Shown in pieces: positions 42,110 to 53,402 of a stretch of 64,000 nt of DNA. The stretch is from the NCBI GenBank assembly GCA_022702705.1, contig CM040434.1, positions 57,399,974 to 57,463,973 of the forward strand, given 5' to 3'. The position numbers and the translations under genes are program-made. The notes under the pieces were generated by a model. It saw nothing but the letters and a program-made list of their open reading frames with translations, did no database searches and was not told the origin of the DNA. The stretch is from Papilionanthe hookeriana x Papilionanthe teres (lineage: Eukaryota > Streptophyta > Magnoliopsida > Asparagales > Orchidaceae). Numbering within the stretch: position 1 is the stretch's first letter; every line of letters begins with the position of its first letter.

Positions 42110-44074
42110 TGTTGACCTCATTTTTGATGAGGTCTTCTCTTCTTCTCTTTAGTACTTAGGATCTAGCCTTAGGCTTTTCCTTTGACTATCTTAGAGGACT
42201 AGAATTGAGACCCACCACCTAGAATTTCAAACCACTTCTAAACTCCCTGCAAACTCCACAAACTTGACTATAGACCCCTAATCACCTAGAGGGTTGAAAT
42301 CAAGTGTGGAAGTTTAAAGGATGAGTTCCTATAGGACTCTTTGGCCTTAGGACTGACCTGGGTGGCCTGGTCTGGTGAAAGGGCTGACTTACACATACAC
42401 TACACCTATGCACTACACTTTCACACACCTCCTAAACCACACCTATACCTAACTTGACTTCCCGACTCATGTAGGTGATTCACATGGATGGTCCTTAACC
42501 CCTAAGCCCTCGGCAAGAGGGTTAGGAACAACATAGTGAATACCTCAAATGAGTCCCTTCATGGCTCATATGAGCTTGATGTGGCTTCATGGCTCAACAA
42601 AAATGATTTCATTTCACTTACATCCACCCAATCTTCAATTTTCCAAATTTTCAATTTTTGACCCCCGGGACCCAACACCCGCCAACCTACCCAATGCCTT
42701 TGAATAGCCCAAATTTCTCAAAATTTCCAAATCACCCAAAATTCTCCAAAATCATTCCCCAACATTTCCACATCACTCAAACTGATCATCCATAATCAAA
42801 AATACCAAAAATTCCAAAAATACCTCCCAATACCCTCCAAATACCCAAAATACCCCTCTTAGCCAAAAAATCTAAAAATTCAGAAAATTCCTAGAAAATT
42901 CCAGAAAATCCCAAATATTCCCAATTTCATTTTGTTCAACTACACCATGGGCCAATTTTGTCAATTTACCCCACTTTTATCAAAATCCCCAATTTGACCC
43001 ATTTTAACCCAAAGTGAACCCAATGTCAAACCTAACCTACCCAATTGACCCAAATTCTGGTCCAATTCAATTCTAAACTTCAATTCAACATCCCCAACAC
43101 CAATCTAGACCCAATCCAAGCCCAATTTGATTGAAATTTGGATCCAATTTCACTTTTGACCTTAAAGCCCAATTTGACCTAAACCCAAACCTAACCCAAA
43201 TAAGCCCAAATCCCAAAATCAAAACCTAACCAAAGCCAAAACCTCTTTGAAACACTCCCATAAACATTTCCCAACATTAATTTTACATCAATTTCAACTC
43301 TAGCCCAACTTTGGCCCATGGTAGCCCATTTTGGCCCACCTTAGCCACTTTACCAAAAAGGCCCATATCCAACCCAATTCAAACCCAAATCACCTCAAAT
43401 TTGTTTCAAACCACTCATGAAGCATCCCTAAACCAAACTCAACAATTATTTGGCCCAAGCCTTTACCAAAATTTCATCCCAAAATCCATTTTAAAATTCA
43501 AAAAAGCCCATTTCCCTAAACCTCCCTAAAAGCTCATTCCCACCAAATACAAAAGCCCAAATTTGGCCCTAAAGCCCACATGACATTTCCATTTGCCATC
43601 CATTTAATCAAAGCCATTCCCTAAGTTATAATTCCATCATCAAACAATTCCAAATCAAGCCCCATACAAATTCACACCAAAATATCCAAAATTCTTAAAA
43701 TCCATTTCCATGAAATTGACCCAACCTTTTCCCAAGCCAAATGGGGCCATGGAGCCATGCACAAGCCATATGCAAGCCATGAGAGCCTCTTTACATGTCA
43801 CCATGCCATTTTGGGCAAAAGGAGGAGACTCTTTCCTTAATTCCTAAAGGTGATTAACCACTCCCATGATTCCCCTTAACCATGCTTATGCCTAATTGTG
43901 CTTGGATGGTGACTTGACCCTACTGATTATGCTGAGCCAAATCACTTTTCCCACAGCCAAAACCAAGCCTTGGGTGGTGCACCTAGCCCAAGTGGAGGGG
44001 TTGACCAAAATAAGCTAAAATAGCCCCTTCCCCTTTCTACTTTGATTCAACCACTTTACACATGTCAAACCTCA

Positions 44075-44700
44075 ATTGAATGCACCAAACCCCAGCCCTG
44101 ACCCACCTGAACAAGATGGTGACCGGTGCTCGGCCGGCCAGCCACCAGTGCCGCCGGAAAACACCATGGCCGAAACCTTGGGAGGAGCCAAACTTTGGAA
44201 TTCTCCCTTGCCGAGCCGCCCCATGCCTAGTGGTCACCATGGCCGTTCTTCTCCTCACCGGAGCAAGCTGATCCCAAGCCCTAACTTCCCCTGGGAGGCC
44301 CTCCAGCCTCTCCTATTTAAACCCCTCACCTTCTCGGCCATGGGAGGTGCTGAAACAAAACCTTGCCAAAACTCTGCCAAAATTGTTCCAGACTCCTCCC
44401 CATACACAGAGCACTTGATCCCCAGTGAGATCCCCCTGCCATTTCTTCTCTGTGAGCTCAATTTCAGAGTTGAAATTCCACCCAAAACCAGGACACTTCT
44501 CCACAGTGGACCAATCCCCAAATTGATTGGTCCTACACCTGCACCAGACCAAGGGAAGGTGTCCACCAACAAAAGCCCCATCTCCGAGTCACCCGAGTTG
44601 TTCCGGACTCCAAAGGTTGTGATCGGCCTTGGTGGAAATCACACTCAGGCAATTCACTACATCCCCAAACTTCATCCCTAGCCTCCTCGCATCTCCAACG
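44075..44700 (+). other. GC-rich promoter region of giant LTR 1
   Basis: GC-rich DNA surrounds the TATA box, matching 56490-57120 in copy 2. It holds a 201-codon open frame (44076-44681), but indels put the equivalent sequence of copy 2 in different frames and the composition is Pro/Ser-rich. I do not regard it as a gene. It includes CGGCCATGG words and a palindromic GGCCGGCC-type cluster near 44130. Confidence 0.6.
44313..44322 (+). promoter_or_regulatory. TATA-like box of giant LTR 1
   Basis: CTATTTAAAC, identical in copy 2 at 56724-56733 and set in GC-rich DNA in both. It would place U3 at about 2.2 kb and R/U5 at about 5 kb. Confidence 0.6.
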
Positions 44701-44742
44701 AACGTGCCAAGCATCTCGATCGAGGCTTCACCTCTCGCAGCT

Positions 44743-44750
44743 AAGGTATG
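44743..44750 (+). promoter_or_regulatory. Predicted 5' splice site, giant LTR 1
   Basis: AAG/GTATG at 44745, 0.43 kb after the TATA box. Its partner is the acceptor at 47851. Confidence 0.5.
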
Positions 44751-44959
44751 AGTTAATTCTTCATCCCGAGCTTCCGGAGATTCTCCATTTCAAATGCTTT
44801 AATTTCAATGCATGATAACCGTATAGATGTGTTCGTCTCTTCAAGACGAATCCATAGAGCATAAGAACATGAAAATCCATTGAGTATCGAGTGAGATATT
44901 AAGGATTTAGTGTGGATGGCTCTCGGGTGAGGACACTTGGGGACGATGAACGGATGCCG

Positions 44960-45120
44960 TCCATTTAATACACGCGCGGACGGACGGCCAGGATCGCGTC
45001 GGATCGAAGACGGAGCGATACGGCGGGTCCCGGAGCGGCCGACGCGGATGGCGGCGTCGAATGGGAGCGCGCCGCGTGTGCATTCGGAGCCGCCGAGGTT
45101 GACGCGGCGCCGCGTCACTT
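44960..45120 (+). other. CpG-dense segment of giant LTR 1
   Basis: About 160 bp of very high CpG content (ACGCGCGGACGGACGGCC, GGATGGCGGCG, GACGCGGCGCCGCGTCAC) lie in AT-rich surroundings, directly after the donor-like site. Counterparts at 57320-57535 and, weaker, 13245-13390 keep the position but much less of the sequence. CpG retention in a normally methylated repeat is notable. Confidence 0.7.
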
Positions 45121-46919
45121 AAATAGAAAATTAGGGATTTTCTTAATTTATTTAATTCCCCGAACTTTGAAAATTCATATCTTTGTGTAGAAAAGTCCTA
45201 AAAATAAAATAAAAATACCCTCTTGCTCGGTGAACGGAGGAGAATAATGTGGAAAAGAAATTAATTAATTTTGTCCAGTATTTTATTTTTAATTAATTAT
45301 TTACTCCCTGCATTATTTTAATTCTCCATGCATTCACACAATTCACCATGGCATGAGACTATAGGGCTTTTGAAGCCTCGAACTTAGGGACATTCCCTGA
45401 ATTTTCCAAGGTCGAGGCCATCTCTCGTGAAAAGTTATTGATTTTTCAAATGCATGTTGCTGTTTTAAGTATTTTAATTTCAAAAATTAGCATGTTTTGA
45501 AATAAATTTTAGGAAAATTTGGTGATGTTCCTGATGAACAGAGAACCCTAGGAAAAATAGGATTTGAGTTAATTCACTTAGATTAACCCTAATCGGCTTA
45601 AACACCCAAAATAGGTTTCTAATTAATTAGAGTTAACCATAAATCAAATTGACTTGAAATCAATTCTCCACTGACCTTTAGGATCAGAGGAACCCATCAT
45701 AAAAATTTGAGGTCAATTGGACTTGGTTAGCCCCACTAATTGGGTTAATTAAGCCACTTAGTCATTTTAAACTTTAAAAAATTCATAACTTTCAAAATAT
45801 CTTTCAAAAATTCACCAAATTGGTTTTGCAGTCTCTCCGATATCAGGGAGTTTAAGAAAATTAAATTTTCAATTTTCTAAAAAAGTTGATTTTTAATATT
45901 ATTTTAATATTTTTAATAATTAAAAAATAATAAAAATCACAAAAATAATAAAATTCACCAAAATGTCATATTTTGAATTTTAATCACTTAGGAACAAGTC
46001 CCATATTTTTCCTAGGTCTATTTAGTGAGATATTAATTTTTAAAGCTCTAGGGTAATTTTAAAATTAAAAAATGTATTTTCTAGTATTTTCACCAAAATA
46101 ATTATAATAAATCAAAGAAAAATCAGAAAATTGTAAAATTTGGTTCTCTGGAATCCTTGATATCAGAGAGAATTTTAAAAATTATAAAATTTATTTTTCA
46201 ACATTTATTTTATTTTTAAATTAATTAATACTCCAGAACTTAAAATAATTCTAATAAATAAAATATAATTCAAAAAATTACAAAATTTGGTCCAGGTGGT
46301 CCTCTAGTCATTAGGAATGTCCCCTAATTTTCTTAAGGACAGAAACTTTCCCTTGGTCATGTTATTGAATTTTCCTTGGAAATTTCTATTTTCTACTAAA
46401 AATAATTATATAAATAAATTAAATACAGAAAAATCACATTTTCTCCTCTCATGTCTTTATTGACACATAAGTGAAGTCACATAAAAATTTCAAGTTCATT
46501 TGAGTTCAATTTAGTGAGTTATGAAATTATTAGGCTTAAAGGGCAAAATGGTAATTAAAAATTTTAACCCTTAATTAAAACTTTAGGTTTAATAAAAATT
46601 TTTAACAAGTAAAATATCTGATCCTAATCTGATTTGGATGATTGAAATTTAAATAATTAAAGGGTAGAAACCCATTAAGCAATTTAAAATGAATAAACCT
46701 TAATAAAATAATTAATTGAATTTGGAAGAATAATAAAATTGGAATTATTAAAATAGGGATATTATTAGGAAGAGATTTATTCTTTAATTTAAAAAATCCC
46801 TAAATTAATCATCTCATTAATACTCAACTCTTAATTAAAATGATAACTCAAATTTAAAATATTAAAAGACTTAATCATTAAACTAAAATTAAATCATTAA
46901 ACTCTTTCAAAAAAATTTC

Positions 46920-47320
46920 AATTAAATTAAAATTAAATTAAATTAAATTAAAAATTAAATTAAATTAAGTAAATTAAATTAAAATTAAATTAAATTAAAT
47001 TAAGATTAAAAGTTGAATTAAATTAAATTAAAATTAAATTAAATTAAATAAACAAATTAAATTAAATGAATTAAATACATTAAATTAAATAAATAAAATT
47101 AAATTAAATTAAATTAAATTAAATTAAATAAATAAATTAAATTAAATTAAATAAATTAAATTAAATTAAATTAAATTAAATTAAATTAAAATTAAATTAA
47201 ATTAAATTAAAAAATTAAATCAAATAAATTAAATTAAATTAAATTAAATCAAATCAAACTAAACTAAACTAAATTAAATTAAATTAAATTAAATTAAATT
47301 AAATTAAGTTGAATTAAATA
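46920..47320. repeat. TTAAA pentanucleotide microsatellite
   Basis: About 400 bp of (AATTA)n/(TTAAA)n with scattered variants (AATAA, AAACT, ATCAA). The equivalent array in copy 2 is at 59354-59723, at the same relative place. Confidence 0.95.
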
Positions 47321-47829
47321 ACCTCACTTAAGACATGAAGAAATAAATCTAAAATAACTTGAACACTATTCCAAACTTAAATCATTAATTTGAACTTAAA
47401 TTTGAATCACAAATCATTAAATATCATTTTGCCCTTAGGAGCTTTAGTTATCATAACTCCTAAATAGAACATTAAAATGAAATGTTACTTCACTTATAGG
47501 ACATTCAAATGTCCTAGTTCACCGAGCAAGTTAACAAAACTTGAAAACCTCGGACGATCGATTCATTTACACAATTAAATTCATTTGGACTTAAAACAAT
47601 CCTAGAAATATTGAAAAGATGTTTAAGATTCTTCTTAAGCACTTCCTCAATATGATAGGATATTTACAAGAACAATTGAACTTAGTTCTTCTTTGATGAA
47701 GAAAATCGTCTTCGAACCAAAAACACAAAGAACCTAGACGTCATAGGAAATGACTAGCTATAGGATTAGGAATTTGGTAGAAAACCATAACCCTTTCCCT
47801 TAGCTTTACACGGGAACTTGCTTAAATAT

Positions 47830-47851
47830 TCTAACCGTGTTTTAAGTGCAG
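47830..47851 (+). promoter_or_regulatory. Predicted branch point and 3' splice site, giant LTR 1
   Basis: TCTAACCGTGTTTTAAGTGCAG, then CTTGG. CTAAC is a plant branch-point word 16 nt before AG. The predicted intron 44745-47851 is 3107 bp. Confidence 0.5.
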
Positions 47852-49342
47852 CTTGGAATGACGGGAAGACCCTCCGAGTACGCTTTTATTTTATTGCAGT
47901 TTATTTTATTGCAAATGCACTTTATTTTTCTTGCATGATAAACAACGGTTGCATGAAAACCGACACCTTTAGGACAGAAACCAAAACTGAAACCCAAAAC
48001 TAAAATAAAAGACAATACAAGATAAAATTCACCTCCACAACATTTCAAAATATAAGACAACTCAAAATTTAATCACAAACAGAACACAAAACTACAATTA
48101 CAACTAAATTAAAACGTCCTGTTGGATGATCGGGAATACCTCGGATGATGTAACCTACGTGTTGCTAACGGGATTTCCCACGGTCTAAATGAAAGTGTGG
48201 AACTCATTCGATTGAGTTTAGCAAATTCATCCGGACTAAGTGAATCCGATAAAAATAATGATGCCGGAAGGATGGAACCGTGGGATCTTAACCGGTGTCG
48301 TTATAATCAACTTTAAGATTTGTTTTAATTAAAACACAAAAAACACTTGGAAATTAAGACTTCTCTAAACCGAACACTTCTCTCATCTCCCGATTTATGA
48401 CTTCTAAAACTAAACCTCTGCAACAACAAGGAGCTCGGAGCATGGCGGGCAGCACGGCCATCGTCGTCAGCAAAACTTGAACCTACATCAACAAAACTTT
48501 CCTAGAGTTAAACAACAAAGCCATAGGACTTCGAGGTAGTTTGCCTAGTGCAACATAAATCCTCAACTCTTCGTTAGGCATTTGCATTGCAAATTAAGCC
48601 CTAACCGGTCTTAGGATTCCGAGGTAGTCGTCCGATACGACATAAACCCTCATATCTTCCAGGCAATTTGTATGATTCTATCATATAAATATAAGCCCTA
48701 ATTAACTAAAATTGGCAAGATTAAAACATTAAATAAACATTAGGACTTTCCTAAATCCAAGCCAAACAATAGGGTAGTCGGGAAATTATCGAAGTTCACT
48801 TCGGATCCGTAATTTCTCCTACTTTTCTTCCTTTGAATTTCCAAAATAAAATGTTCCAAATTTGAGTTAATCCCTTTTGAAATTTCAAAAATTCAATCCT
48901 TTGAAAACTTAAACTTTGAAATTCTTGAGAGCGGAATTATTGATTATTATCGAGAGTTTTCTTAGGTGATTCCCGTCACTTAAGATGTAATTAACTATAG
49001 GGGCTTGCCCTTATAGGGAATTTTAAAGAACCTGAGTAATATAAACCCCGTTTAATGTTTTCATATTAAACAGGGGAATTTGTCGGCTTATAAAATTGGT
49101 TCGCAGACCAAACGAATGTCACGAAATCTTCTAGTTTATGTAGCCGAGCCCCATCGTCAAGCGGTGTGTCTATCCTTAGGGATAGATACACGGTTTGCGA
49201 TGCGGTGCTCGTTTATATAAACTATTTGGGATGTGAGATCGGTTTGATTTCATATCTTAAAATCTTCAAATTTAAAATTATTTTCAAAATCAAATATTAC
49301 TTTCTAAATTATATCTATATTTAAATTTAAAATTCGCCGACA
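47852..49342 (+). other. Conserved tail of giant LTR 1
   Basis: About 1.5 kb, the best conserved part between copies (near-identical stretches at 48110-48310 and 60535-60735, including AATACCTCGGATGATGTAAC). No open frame is shared. Near 49000 it has AGGGGCTTGCCCTTATAGGG, the diverged equivalent of the hairpin in the LTR-A U5 arm. Confidence 0.65.
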
Positions 49343-49405
49343 ACTTCTGTTAGGCGACCCCTTTTTAAAATACGACACTCAACCTAAAAATATGCCGACA
49401 GCTGC

Positions 49406-49909
49406 AGAGTTAGCATAGGTGGCAAAATATCGCTTTCTATATAGTTAACTATATCAGCATACCAAGTTATTTTCCACTCATTAATATTATAAAGTTGTTC
49501 ATCAGAAAAACTGTCTTTTATCTCATTATCGGTATCAGATGATTCATGATATTCTAGTATCGACAAATGATCAACAATTTGATTATCAATTCCCTTTCTA
49601 TCAATCACCACAAAATCAAAATCTTGCATTAAAAGTACCAATCTAATTAATCTTAGTTTAGTATCCTTCTTTTGCATCAGATATTTAATTTATAGCAGAG
49701 TGATCAGTATGCACAATACATTTAGTCCCAATTAAATATGATCTGAATTTATCAAAAGCATACACAATAGCTAGTAACTCTTTTTCAGTAACCGTGTTGT
49801 TAATTTGAACATCATTAAGAGTTCTACTAGCATAGTATATAACTTTAAAAATTTTATCATATCTTTGACCAAAAACAGCTCCAATAGCATAATCACTAGC
49901 ATCGCACAT
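49406..49909 (-). pseudogene. Athila-2 RNase H and integrase N-terminus
   Basis: MCDASDYAIGAVFGQ (first catalytic Asp), YYASRTLNDVQ, TEKELLAIVYAFDKF and VHTDHSAI belong to RNase H. After a frameshift near 49680 the frame reads DRKGIDNQIVDHLS and the linker to WYADIVNYIESDILPP, where the giant LTR interrupts it. It resumes at 42109. Confidence 0.85.
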
Positions 49910-50111
49910 TAATTCAAATGGTTTCTCCCAGTCAGGTGAAACTATTATAGGTGTTGTGATTAGTTTTTCCTTTAATAACTCAAAGCATTTAAGCAGTCTT
50001 CGGTAAATTCAAATTTCTTGTCTTTTTCTAAAAGTTGGCATATAGGTTTAGTGATTTTTTAAAAATCTTTAATATAGCGCCTGTAGAAACCAGCATGTCC
50101 AATAAAACTTC

Positions 50112-50490
50112 TTACCCTCTCACTGTAGTAGGAGGTGGTAATTTAGCTATTACTTGAATTTTTGCAGGGTCTACTTCCATGCCATTTTCTGAAATTTTAT
50201 GCCCTAATACAATTCCTCTTGCAATCATAAATTGACATTTCTCCCAATTTAGAACTAAGTTAGTTCTTTCGCATAACTCCAAAACTTTTTCAAGATGATT
50301 TAAGCATGCATCAAATAATGTTCCAAACACAGAGAAAACATCCATAAATAGTTCTATTCCATTATCAATTAACTTACTAAATAGACATCATACATCTCTA
50401 GAATGTTGCAGGTGCATTACATAGTCCAAAAGGCATTCTTCGAAAAGCAAAAGTTCCATAAGGACTAGTAAATGTTGCTTTCTCTTGTTT
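50112..50490 (-). pseudogene. Athila-2 reverse transcriptase remnant
   Basis: RT begins abruptly at the deletion junction with QEKATFTSPYGTFAFRRMPF and GLCNAPATF, then stops. After a shift comes MDVFSVFGTLFDACLNHLEK, LELCERTNLVLNWEKCQFM. The catalytic FMDD box reads FMDV, so one essential Asp is lost. The fingers and protease are deleted. Confidence 0.88.
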
Positions 50491-51543
50491 TCAACCTGGA
50501 TTATAATAGTTTGAATAAGGGTTATTTTGTCTATTATTTATTAAATTTATAGTTTCGTATGAAGATTTAGCATCTAAAATTTGTCCTAATGAATTTTCTT
50601 CTAACATTGGAGGTGTTTGAGAACGATTCATTTCGTATTGATCTATTTTCTTTGAAAGAGTAGCAATTTGAGAAACTATCATAGTTAAAGCATCTGAATC
50701 ATGAATACTGGCTACTCTCTTAGGATTTACCCTTTTAGCAGGCCATTGAAAATTATTAGCAGCCATTTCTTCTATTAAAGCATAAGCTTCTTCAAAAGGT
50801 TTAGGCATTAGTGATCCACCAGCAGCAGCGTCAATGATAGATCTAAAAGATCCTACTAATCCATTATAAAATGTATGAATAATTAACCAATCTGGTAAAG
50901 CAGGATGTGGACATTTTCTAAGAAGTTCTTTAAATCTTTCCAAAGTTTCATATTTCAATTTGCCCTCATACTGACTGAAAGATGTGATATCTTTTCTAAG
51001 CTTAGCAGTCTTAGATGGTGGAAAATATTTTGATAAAAATTTTTGTGAAAGTTCTCCCCAAGTTCTAATAGATCTAGATGCTAACGAATTTAACCAAGCC
51101 TTAGCCCTATCCCTTAGTGAAAAAGGAAAAAGTCTAAGTCTGACAGCCTCATCAGACACTCTGTCGTATTTATAAGTAGCACAAAGTTCTAAGAAACTTG
51201 CAAGATGTAAATTAGGATCTTCATTTGAAGTTCCACCAAATTGATTGTTTTGTACCATTTGGATAATTGCAGGTTTAAGCTTAAATGAATTAGCAACTAC
51301 ATCAGGATTTTGGATAGTTAAGTGAATTTCATCTAATGTAGGGTTAGCGTAATCACTTAGTGGTCTAGATTGATGTTCATTTTCTATTCTTTGGTTGTTT
51401 ACGTTGTTTTCCATTGTTTCATAATTTATTGGTTCTTTTCTCAGTTTTCTAATTCTCCTAATAGTGCGTTCTAATTCCGAATCGTAGGGTATAAGATTTT
51501 CAGAAACAAATTTACACATACAATCGAAATCAGTACACAGCAA
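50491..51543 (-). pseudogene. Athila-2 gag (C-terminally truncated)
   Basis: An uninterrupted 350-codon frame, the longest coding stretch in the window. It contains RPLSDYANPTLDEIHLTIQN, VQNNQFGGTSNEDPNLHLAS, FPFSLRDRAKAWLNSL, RTWGELSQKFLSKYFPP and WLIIHTFYNGLVGS. It ends at NPYSNYYNPG where the deletion joins RT and creates a TGA. The Asn/Trp-rich tail present in Athila-1 is gone. The frame being open while the rest decayed is probably chance or recent decay. Confidence 0.9.
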
Positions 51544-51624
51544 AACAGTTAACTAAATAAGTTGCAATTCTATAAAAAGTTTTCCAACAGTCCTAAATCG
51601 TCCATCACTCTAATTATGTTATAT

Positions 51625-51642
51625 TCCCTGGCAACGACGCCA
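51625..51642 (-). promoter_or_regulatory. Athila-2 primer binding site
   Basis: The minus strand reads TGGCGTCGTTGCCAGGGA, the tRNA-Asp type with two G-to-A or C-to-T type changes. It lies three bases from the LTR end at 51646. Confidence 0.9.
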
Positions 51643-51645
51643 AAT

Positions 51646-53397
51646 TGATTTGAAGCACTCTTCGCAGACACTTAGAGTAATTTAAATTTTTTTTGTAACA
51701 AGTTTATAATATATTTTTTAATCGCAGAGTTACTATTAACACAAGTATACATATTTCTCAAGTAATACAGGGCTCTAGTGGAGTCCTGGATATCGACCCC
51801 ATAGGGAATATTTTAGAGGCTACAAACTAGAATTATATAAATCAATTCAGAATAACAACTTGGAAATCGAAATTGTCTATCTGTCACTAATATGCAATCG
51901 ACAATAATTTGAAGTTTTAATAAACTAGTTCTACTAACAGATAACTAATTCTACTAATAAAGCAAAGTTCAAATATATAAGCAAGAATCTTTCTCCTTTG
52001 TTAAGATATTTAAGTGATTGGAAAATTAGAATTAGTTTAAAATGGTGTTGTGCCAAATAGGAGCATACCTATTCTTGACCCTTTGGTCCAGGCATAAAGA
52101 ACATTGACTAATCCTATACTTGGTTACTGAATCTGCGGCTAGGCTGGGAGGATACCGGTTCTCACTTCGGAGCTCCCACGTTCCCCTCGCATGAGGGCTA
52201 ACATCTTCACTTCAGCACCCAAAACATAGGACCAAATTGAGGATTTTAGCCTATCACTCTAAAATCTCCAATTTTATGTCCGATGAATATTATTTCCCTA
52301 TTTATTTGCACCCTACTTCCAAGGACTTTGACCTCCCTAAATCTCGGATGTAATCTTTACTATAGTTGTTAAACTCAATATATTTTAACTAATCAATTGG
52401 CCAGATTGAATGTAAATTAAGATTTAAGTAAAAGATTATCACAACTTCTTTAAACTTTTATGACAAACTAATTTAATTTACCATTTCACAAAAATATCAA
52501 AACAAGGAGAAAGACAGAAAAACTACTCAGATTTCATGGAGAGGATACAACAAAACTTGGATTTCATATATAAAAGCAAAGTTCTACAAACTAAAGTAAA
52601 TAAACACAACTTATCTTAAATTCCTCCCCAAGCAAACTCCTTGAAGTTCCTCTGAATCTCTTCCTTTCTTTATAGTACGCAGAATTCTCCTTCGAAACTG
52701 CAATGAAGCCACTCTTACAATCTCTCGAAGAATTCCTCACAAATTTCAATATCACAATCTCTCGAAGAATTCCTCACAAATTTCAATATCTGAACTCACT
52801 AATTAACACTAGAAACTCTATATGGACTCACTAGACTCACACACTTGACTCTCTAATGGATTAGAATGACACGTGGTGGACATAAATGGACGCTAGTGGA
52901 CTCTACTGGACACTTTTTTTGGCCCCAAATTGTTCCTTTTAAAATAGTTGAAGAGTTTCTAAGAGTTTTCCAAGCATCTCTTCGAAAATCATCCACAATC
53001 GATGTATTTTGTGAAAGAACCATTGATCCCGCCGTCAGCAGCCTCGAGCTCGCCGTCGGCGGTCTTCTAGAATACTTAGCCTTGGACCCCTTCTGAATAA
53101 GCCCTGCTGTCGGCTGCCTCGATCTCGCCGTCGGCGGGCTCCCTTGAAATATATTCTAAACTCTCGAGAAAAACACGTCGTCGGCACCGTCGACCTCGCC
53201 ATCGGCGCCCTAGATTAAATTTTCATAATTTTTGTCCTTTTTACTCCAAATTCGCTTCTTTTTGCATATTTTCGCTCCATTGTCCATAAATCAACATACC
53301 TACAGAAAAAAACCAAAAATACCCTTCTTTAAAGTGTAATATCATCAAAATCAATATAAAATAGGCATGAAAATCTTAACATTTCTTCCTTGGGTCA
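51646..53397 (-). repeat. Athila-2 5' LTR
   Basis: 1752 bp from TGATTTGAAGCACTC to TTGGGTCA. U3 (higher coordinates) carries the CGCCGTCGGCGG clusters (53028-53208) and GGTCTTCTAGAATAC (about 53062). R/U5 has the Athila block near 51725-51775. A 50-bp stretch with AATCTCTCGAAGAATTCCTC is duplicated in tandem at about 52725-52795. Confidence 0.92.
53028..53208. repeat. GC-rich CTCGCCGTCGGCGG cluster in Athila-2 U3
   Basis: About six units: GCCGTCAGCAGCCTCGAGC, CGCCGTCGGCGG, CTGTCGGCTGCCTCGATC, CGCCGTCGGCGGGC, CGTCGTCGGCACCGTCG and CGCCATCGGCGCC. The spacing is about 15 or 60 bp. Confidence 0.88.
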
Positions 53398-53402
53398 CTT
53401 AA

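Larger units (their letters stand above)
42110..49400 (+). mobile_element. Giant solo LTR 1 (7.3 kb) inside Athila-2 integrase
   Basis: It starts TGTTGACCTCATTTTTGATG and ends ATATGCCGACA, with a perfect TSD GCTGC (42105-42109 and 49401-49405) that interrupts integrase coding sequence. It has no internal terminal repeats, gag or pol, so it is a single LTR. It aligns end to end with 54353-61765. Parts in order: CCCAA-rich U3, GC-rich promoter region, TATA box, donor-like site, CpG-rich segment, AT-rich DNA with TTAAA repeats, acceptor-like site, conserved tail. The last 58 bp (49343-49400) lie beyond the terminus used by copy 2 and contain TAGGCGACCCC, resembling the start of an Ogre/Tat primer site. 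An LTR this long is at or beyond the usual upper range for plants. Confidence 0.88.
32451..53397 (-). mobile_element. Athila-2: Athila-like retrotransposon with nested insertions
   Basis: The LTRs are at 51646-53397 (5') and 32451-35842 (3', interrupted). The TSD CTTAA is perfect (32446-32450 and 53398-53402). Layout matches Athila-1, but a deletion of roughly 2 kb fuses gag to mid-RT near 50490. A giant solo LTR splits the integrase and an Athila solo LTR splits the 3' LTR. Without insertions it is about 11.9 kb. It is a different family from Athila-1: its GC motif is CGCCGACGGCG, and its LTR end is TTCAAATCA. Confidence 0.94.

Noticed and set aside
44076..44681. 201-codon open frame in giant LTR 1
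   Set aside because: The aligned region of giant LTR 2 has indels that break and shift the frame, the protein is Pro/Ser-rich without a domain, and open frames exist on both strands because the DNA is GC-rich.
42110..49400. Giant repeat as a LINE or a helitron
   Set aside because: TG..CA ends, exact 5-bp TSDs in two copies, no poly-A tail, no RT and no Rep/Hel frame.
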